From positions 1-34,452 of the forward strand of contig NZ_MKSM01000142.1 in assembly GCF_001897285.1 (NCBI RefSeq): 34,452 nt of DNA. The letters are read 5' to 3'. The notes under the pieces are model-generated. The model was not told the DNA's origin. It saw only the letters and a program-made list of their open reading frames with translations, and did no database searches. Position numbers and translations under genes: made by a program. Position 1 is the first letter of the stretch, and the number at the start of each line of letters is the position of its first letter. Of this stretch, positions 31,780-34,452 are shown piece by piece. The stretch comes from Nitrobacter sp. 62-23 (GTDB lineage Bacteria > Pseudomonadota > Alphaproteobacteria > Rhizobiales > Xanthobacteraceae).

Positions 31780-33203
31780 CCGCCTGTCCCTCCGACCGTG
31801 ATCCGGTCCATCCGCAGCGTCGGCTGTCCGACGCCGACCGGGACGCCCTGGCCGTTCTTGCCGCAGGTGCCGACGCCATCGTCAAGCGCGGTGTCGTTGC
31901 CGACCATGGTGATGCGATGCAGGTCAGTCGGACCGTTGCCGATCAGCATCGCGCCCTTCAGCGGCGCGCCGAGCTTGCCGTTCTCTATCTTGTAGGCCTC
32001 GGTGCACTGGAACACGTACTTGCCGGAGGTGATGTCGACCTGACCGCCGCCGAAATTCGCGGCGTAGATGCCATTCTTCACCGACGCCAGGATTTCGGCC
32101 GGGTCGCGATCGCCCGCCGGCATATAGGTGTTGGTCATGCGCGGCATCGGCACGTGGGCATAGTCCTGGCGGCGGCCGTTGCCGGTGGGTTTCATTCCCA
32201 TCAGCCGTGCGTTCTGGCGATCCTGCATGTAGCCGACCAGGATGCCGTCCTCGATCAGCACGGTGCGGCCGGTCGGCGTGCCCTCGTCGTCGATCGACAG
32301 CGAGCCGCGCCGGGCCGAAATGGTGCCGTCATCGACCACGGTGACGCCTTTGGCCGCGACCTGCTGACCCATCAGCCCTGCGAAGGCGGAGGTCTTCTTG
32401 CGGTTGAAGTCGCCCTCCAGGCCGTGTCCCACCGCTTCATGCAGCATCACGCCGGGCCAGCCGGGACCGAGCACCACGTCCATCTCGCCGGCCGGCGCCG
32501 GAATCGATTCCAGATTGACCAATGCCTGACGGATCGCGTCGTCGGCGACCGAACGCCACGCCTTGGTCTCGATGAACCGGGCATAGCCCTCGCGTCCGCC
32601 ATAGCCGTGGCTGCCGGTTTCCTGCCGGTCGCCCTGTCCGGCGACGACGGAAATGTTCATCCGCACCAGCGGACGGATATCACGGTAGCTTTCTCCGTCC
32701 GGACGCATGATTTCGACGACCTGCCAGGTCGCGCCGAGACTGACGGAGACCTGACGCACCCGCGGGTCCTTGTCGCGGACATAGGCATTGATTTCGGCAA
32801 GCAGCTTCACCTTGGTCTCGAAGCCGAGGCCGTCGAGCGGGTTCTCGTCACCGTAAAGCCGCACGTTGGTGCGGGAGGGAGCGGCCGCGAAGGTCCCGTG
32901 ATAGCCACCGCGCACGGCGCCGACGGCATCGGCGGCGCGGATCAACGCCGGCAGCGACACGTCGGAGGAATGGGCGTAGCCGACGGCGTCGCCCTTGACG
33001 GCGCGAAGCCCGAAGCCTTGCGAGGTATCGTAGGTCGCCTGCTTGAGGCGGCCGTTGTCGAACATCAGCGCCTCGCTCTGGCTGTACTCCAGAAACAACT
33101 CGCCGTCGTCAGCGCCGCTGAGGCCCCGCGCCACTTCGTTGCGCACGGAATCGCGATCGAGATCGGCACGGTCGAACAGGGACGTGGTGAGGGGATTGGT
33201 CAT
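31776..33203 (-). CDS. tldD: TldD/PmbA-family metalloprotease subunit TldD
   Basis: A 475-residue cytoplasmic zinc protease subunit that works as a TldD-TldE (PmbA) heterodimer on peptides such as microcins and the CcdA antitoxin. The zinc motif is MLHEAVGHGLEGDF (about 250-260), and the third ligand is near CGKNGQGVPVGVGQP. N-terminal family segments such as DDGELFLEYSQSEAL, LKQATYDTSQGFGLR and the C-terminal NTYMPAGD are present. The start at 33203 (MTNPLTTS) follows GGAG by about six bases; the frame is open to 33314. The partner tldE is not in the window. It is the first gene of a tldD-lepB operon. Confidence 0.94.
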   Translation of the reverse strand: MTNPLTTSLFDRADLDRDSVRNEVARGLSGADDGELFLEYSQSEALMFDNGRLKQATYDTSQGFGLRAVKGDAVGYAHSSDVSLPALIRAADAVGAVRGGYHGTFAAAPSRTNVRLYGDENPLDGLGFETKVKLLAEINAYVRDKDPRVRQVSVSLGATWQVVEIMRPDGESYRDIRPLVRMNISVVAGQGDRQETGSHGYGGREGYARFIETKAWRSVADDAIRQALVNLESIPAPAGEMDVVLGPGWPGVMLHEAVGHGLEGDFNRKKTSAFAGLMGQQVAAKGVTVVDDGTISARRGSLSIDDEGTPTGRTVLIEDGILVGYMQDRQNARLMGMKPTGNGRRQDYAHVPMPRMTNTYMPAGDRDPAEILASVKNGIYAANFGGGQVDITSGKYVFQCTEAYKIENGKLGAPLKGAMLIGNGPTDLHRITMVGNDTALDDGVGTCGKNGQGVPVGVGQPTLRMDRITVGGTGG

Positions 33204-33340
33204 GGCTTGCTCCGAATTCAACGCGGATATGCGGCCGTTCCGTGTCGTGCGAAGCGGTCGAGGTTCAAGATAGGCATGATTGCCGCGAAAAGGAGACCCT
33301 TTCCAAACCTTCACCTGTTTCGCAGCGCCGGATCAAATCG

Positions 33341-33952
33341 CTATGGCAGCTTGTCGTAACCTTCGCCCAATCCGTTCAGGCTGAGCGGAAAGCCGATGCC
33401 TTCCTCAGGCGTCTCGAAAATGATGAAGGTCGCCGTCTTGGCGCTGCGCAACTGCCCCAGCAGCTTGTCGTCCAGCACGACCTCGGCGACGCAGCCGTTG
33501 GGCAGGCAGCGCACGAACCCGGCGCGTCCGACATCGACATTGTCGAGCTTCAGGCCAAGGCCGGAGGGCAGCAGCACGCCAAGCGGCGCCACCACGCGCA
33601 TCAGCCGGCTTTTCTGGTCGGCGGTCTTGAGCACGATAACGGTCAGGCCGGCATTGGAGCGGTCTTCCGCCACCACGCTCTGGATCAGGGCGCATTGTTC
33701 GGCCTTGGCGCCGGGCGGCGTATCGCACCGGATCTGCCAGTCGCCATGGACCGATTTGACGGCGCCCTGCGCGAAGGCCGCGCCGCAGAAGCCGACGGCG
33801 AGACTGGCGATGGCGAGACGGGCGATGACCCAGCCGGTCAGCATGCGGGTCACGAGCGGTGCCGCCGCAACCCTGACGGTGCGGCCCGAGGCGGCTCCGG
33901 TCGACTGTTTCGAAGGCCCCATCCGGCTCGATTCCCTGCTCTCGCGTACCAT
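33341..33952 (-). CDS. invasion-associated locus B (IalB) family exported protein
   Basis: About 203 residues. A hydrophobic core (about 45-62: VIARLAIASLAVGFCGA) and AFAQG make a signal peptide with a long n-region. The mature part has HGDWQIRCDTPPGA, EQCALIQSVVAED, GVLLPSGLGLKLD, FVRCLPNGCVAEVVLDD and FIIFETPEEGIGFPLSLNG, the typical four-cysteine IalB family pattern. The function is unclear outside Bartonella, where a relative aids red-cell invasion; homologues are common in non-pathogens. The start is uncertain: ATGs at 33952, 33922 and 33844 are possible. It is upstream of tldD on the same strand but about 140 bases away. Confidence 0.82.
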   Translation of the reverse strand: MVRESRESSRMGPSKQSTGAASGRTVRVAAAPLVTRMLTGWVIARLAIASLAVGFCGAAFAQGAVKSVHGDWQIRCDTPPGAKAEQCALIQSVVAEDRSNAGLTVIVLKTADQKSRLMRVVAPLGVLLPSGLGLKLDNVDVGRAGFVRCLPNGCVAEVVLDDKLLGQLRSAKTATFIIFETPEEGIGFPLSLNGLGEGYDKLP

Positions 33953-33964
33953 ACCCTGGGCCAA

Positions 33965-34359
33965 CCCGGTCCCGCGCGGGACTGATGGGCAATGAAGGCG
34001 CCTTGAAGGCAGTCTTCGCCTGAATCAACCTCAACCGCCGCCGAATCTCTTTAGCCGACCGCGCCTGTGCCTACATCGGACAATCCGCCTGTCAAGCGCC
34101 TGGAGGCCGCAAAAAGCGCGTTTCCGCTCGGATTTGCCGGTCAAATGCGGTTGCCGGCCGAATGCGCCGGACCGGGAGCCAAAAGCGTCGCCGGCTTGCT
34201 GTCTTGGTCCTTGCGAGGGGCGACGAATTATGGTTTGAGAGAGGCGGCTTTGGATGCGTTCTAGCTAGACAGCCTTCCCGGGCTGTTTGCGGAAGCGTCA
34301 CGTCGACCAGCAGACTGCCGCCGGCGGGAACTGCTTAGGGGGTTGTTTAGGGTTTATTT
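33965..34359. other. divergent promoter region ialB-like / right-edge gene
   Basis: About 395 bases without a supported gene. A hairpin ACAGCC (34269-34274) with GGCTGT (34281-34286) and a neighbouring CTAGCTAG (34261-34268) lie some 75-100 bases before the right-edge gene and could be an operator. A GGAAC at 34327-34331 lacks a proper -10 at 16-17 bases. Just before the ATG the sequence is AT-richer (GTTTAGGGTTTATTT). Confidence 0.4.
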
Positions 34360-34452
34360 ATGACAAGGAGCGCGAGCGGCATGAAGATGTCGAATGGCCA
34401 GATTGGCCGCCGGTTTGGCCGCCGGTTTCTGGGATTGTTGTTTGGGTTTGCG
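34360..34452 (+). CDS. 5' end of an exported protein, possibly cytochrome c oxidase subunit II (partial)
   Basis: The frame runs from ATG 34360 off the window (31 codons). A second ATG at 34381, preceded by AAGGAG at 34365-34370, may be the real start. The translation has a basic n-region (GRRFGRRF) and then a hydrophobic core (FLGLLFGFA), so it is an exported or membrane protein. I recall coxB beside tldD and an IalB gene in related genomes, so subunit II is a reasonable guess; nothing in these residues proves it. The GRRF doubling comes from a 12-base tandem repeat. Confidence 0.4.
   Translation, partial: MTRSASGMKMSNGQIGRRFGRRFLGLLFGFA
34405..34428 (+). repeat. 12-base in-frame tandem duplication
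   Basis: GGCCGCCGGTTT is repeated directly at 34405-34416 and 34417-34428 within the first codons of the right-edge gene, doubling the residues GRRF in the signal peptide n-region. Confidence 0.85.

Noticed and set aside
31578-33359. 593-codon open frame on the plus strand
   Set aside because: It is antisense to tldD and lepB, which have full family signatures; long open antisense frames are expected at this GC content.

Overview
The window looks like a chromosomal segment from a high-GC alphaproteobacterium of the Bradyrhizobium / Rhodopseudomonas / Nitrobacter / Afipia group (Nitrobacteraceae). The reasons are an intracellular PHB depolymerase, a RegB/RegA (ActS/ActR, RegS/RegR) redox pair, MmcB, IalB, DUF1236 and Alph_Pro_TM family proteins, a plant-type glutamate-cysteine ligase, Omp25-like porins, and a dispersed palindromic repeat I associate with these genomes. 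The genus cannot be settled from the sequence alone. I saw no rRNA, tRNA, CRISPR array, prophage or intact insertion sequence. Most of it is core or near-core genome.

Layout, left to right. (1) 1-2.1 kb: a composite repeat, then two overlapping cytochrome c genes that read as a thiosulfate dehydrogenase operon (tsdB-tsdA). (2) 2.1-4.8 kb, minus strand: a YgjP/DUF45 metallohydrolase and PHB depolymerase phaZ, separated by a second composite repeat. (3) 5.1-7.1 kb: redox sensor kinase regB and response regulator regA. (4) 7.1-8.9 kb: mmcB (minus), a metallo-beta-lactamase-fold hydrolase (plus) and a small DUF1236 secreted protein (minus). (5) 9.0-13.9 kb, minus: a 940-residue four-PAS hybrid histidine kinase with a sigma-EcfG-type promoter, heat-shock protease htpX with a sigma-32-like promoter, and a GNAT acetyltransferase. 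(6) 14.1-15.4 kb: a tandem double-barrel outer-membrane protein. (7) 15.7-19.0 kb: the ligase-associated Lhr-type helicase and PdeM phosphoesterase. (8) 19.0-22.3 kb: a divergent LysR regulator / EamA exporter pair and a divergent-motif Nramp-like transporter with its own sigma-EcfG-type promoter. (9) 22.3-27.5 kb, minus: a TSUP transporter overlapping an Alph_Pro_TM protein, and a 1091-residue PodJ-like coiled-coil / TM / Sel1 protein. (10) 27.9-30.6 kb: a MarR regulator, gshA, and a PAN-domain secreted protein. (11) 30.6-34.0 kb, minus: a small unknown gene, a tldD-lepB operon and an IalB-family protein. (12) The right edge holds the first codons of a signal-peptide protein, possibly cytochrome oxidase subunit II.

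How the genes fit together. Several loci concern redox and stress: thiosulfate electron input, RegBA redox sensing, glutathione synthesis, HtpX membrane quality control, and two genes with good GGAAC-N16/17-CGTT promoters of the alphaproteobacterial general stress response. The helicase/PdeM pair is part of a four-gene DNA repair set whose ligase and exonuclease are not in this window.

I did not find a convincing wholly new system. The best leads are the two stress promoters (one folded inside a nested palindrome), the Nramp-like protein with altered metal-site motifs, the TSUP/Alph_Pro_TM pair, the PodJ-like scaffold with a possible CtrA site, the TTGCAT cluster upstream of the MarR gene, and the mosaic repeat family.
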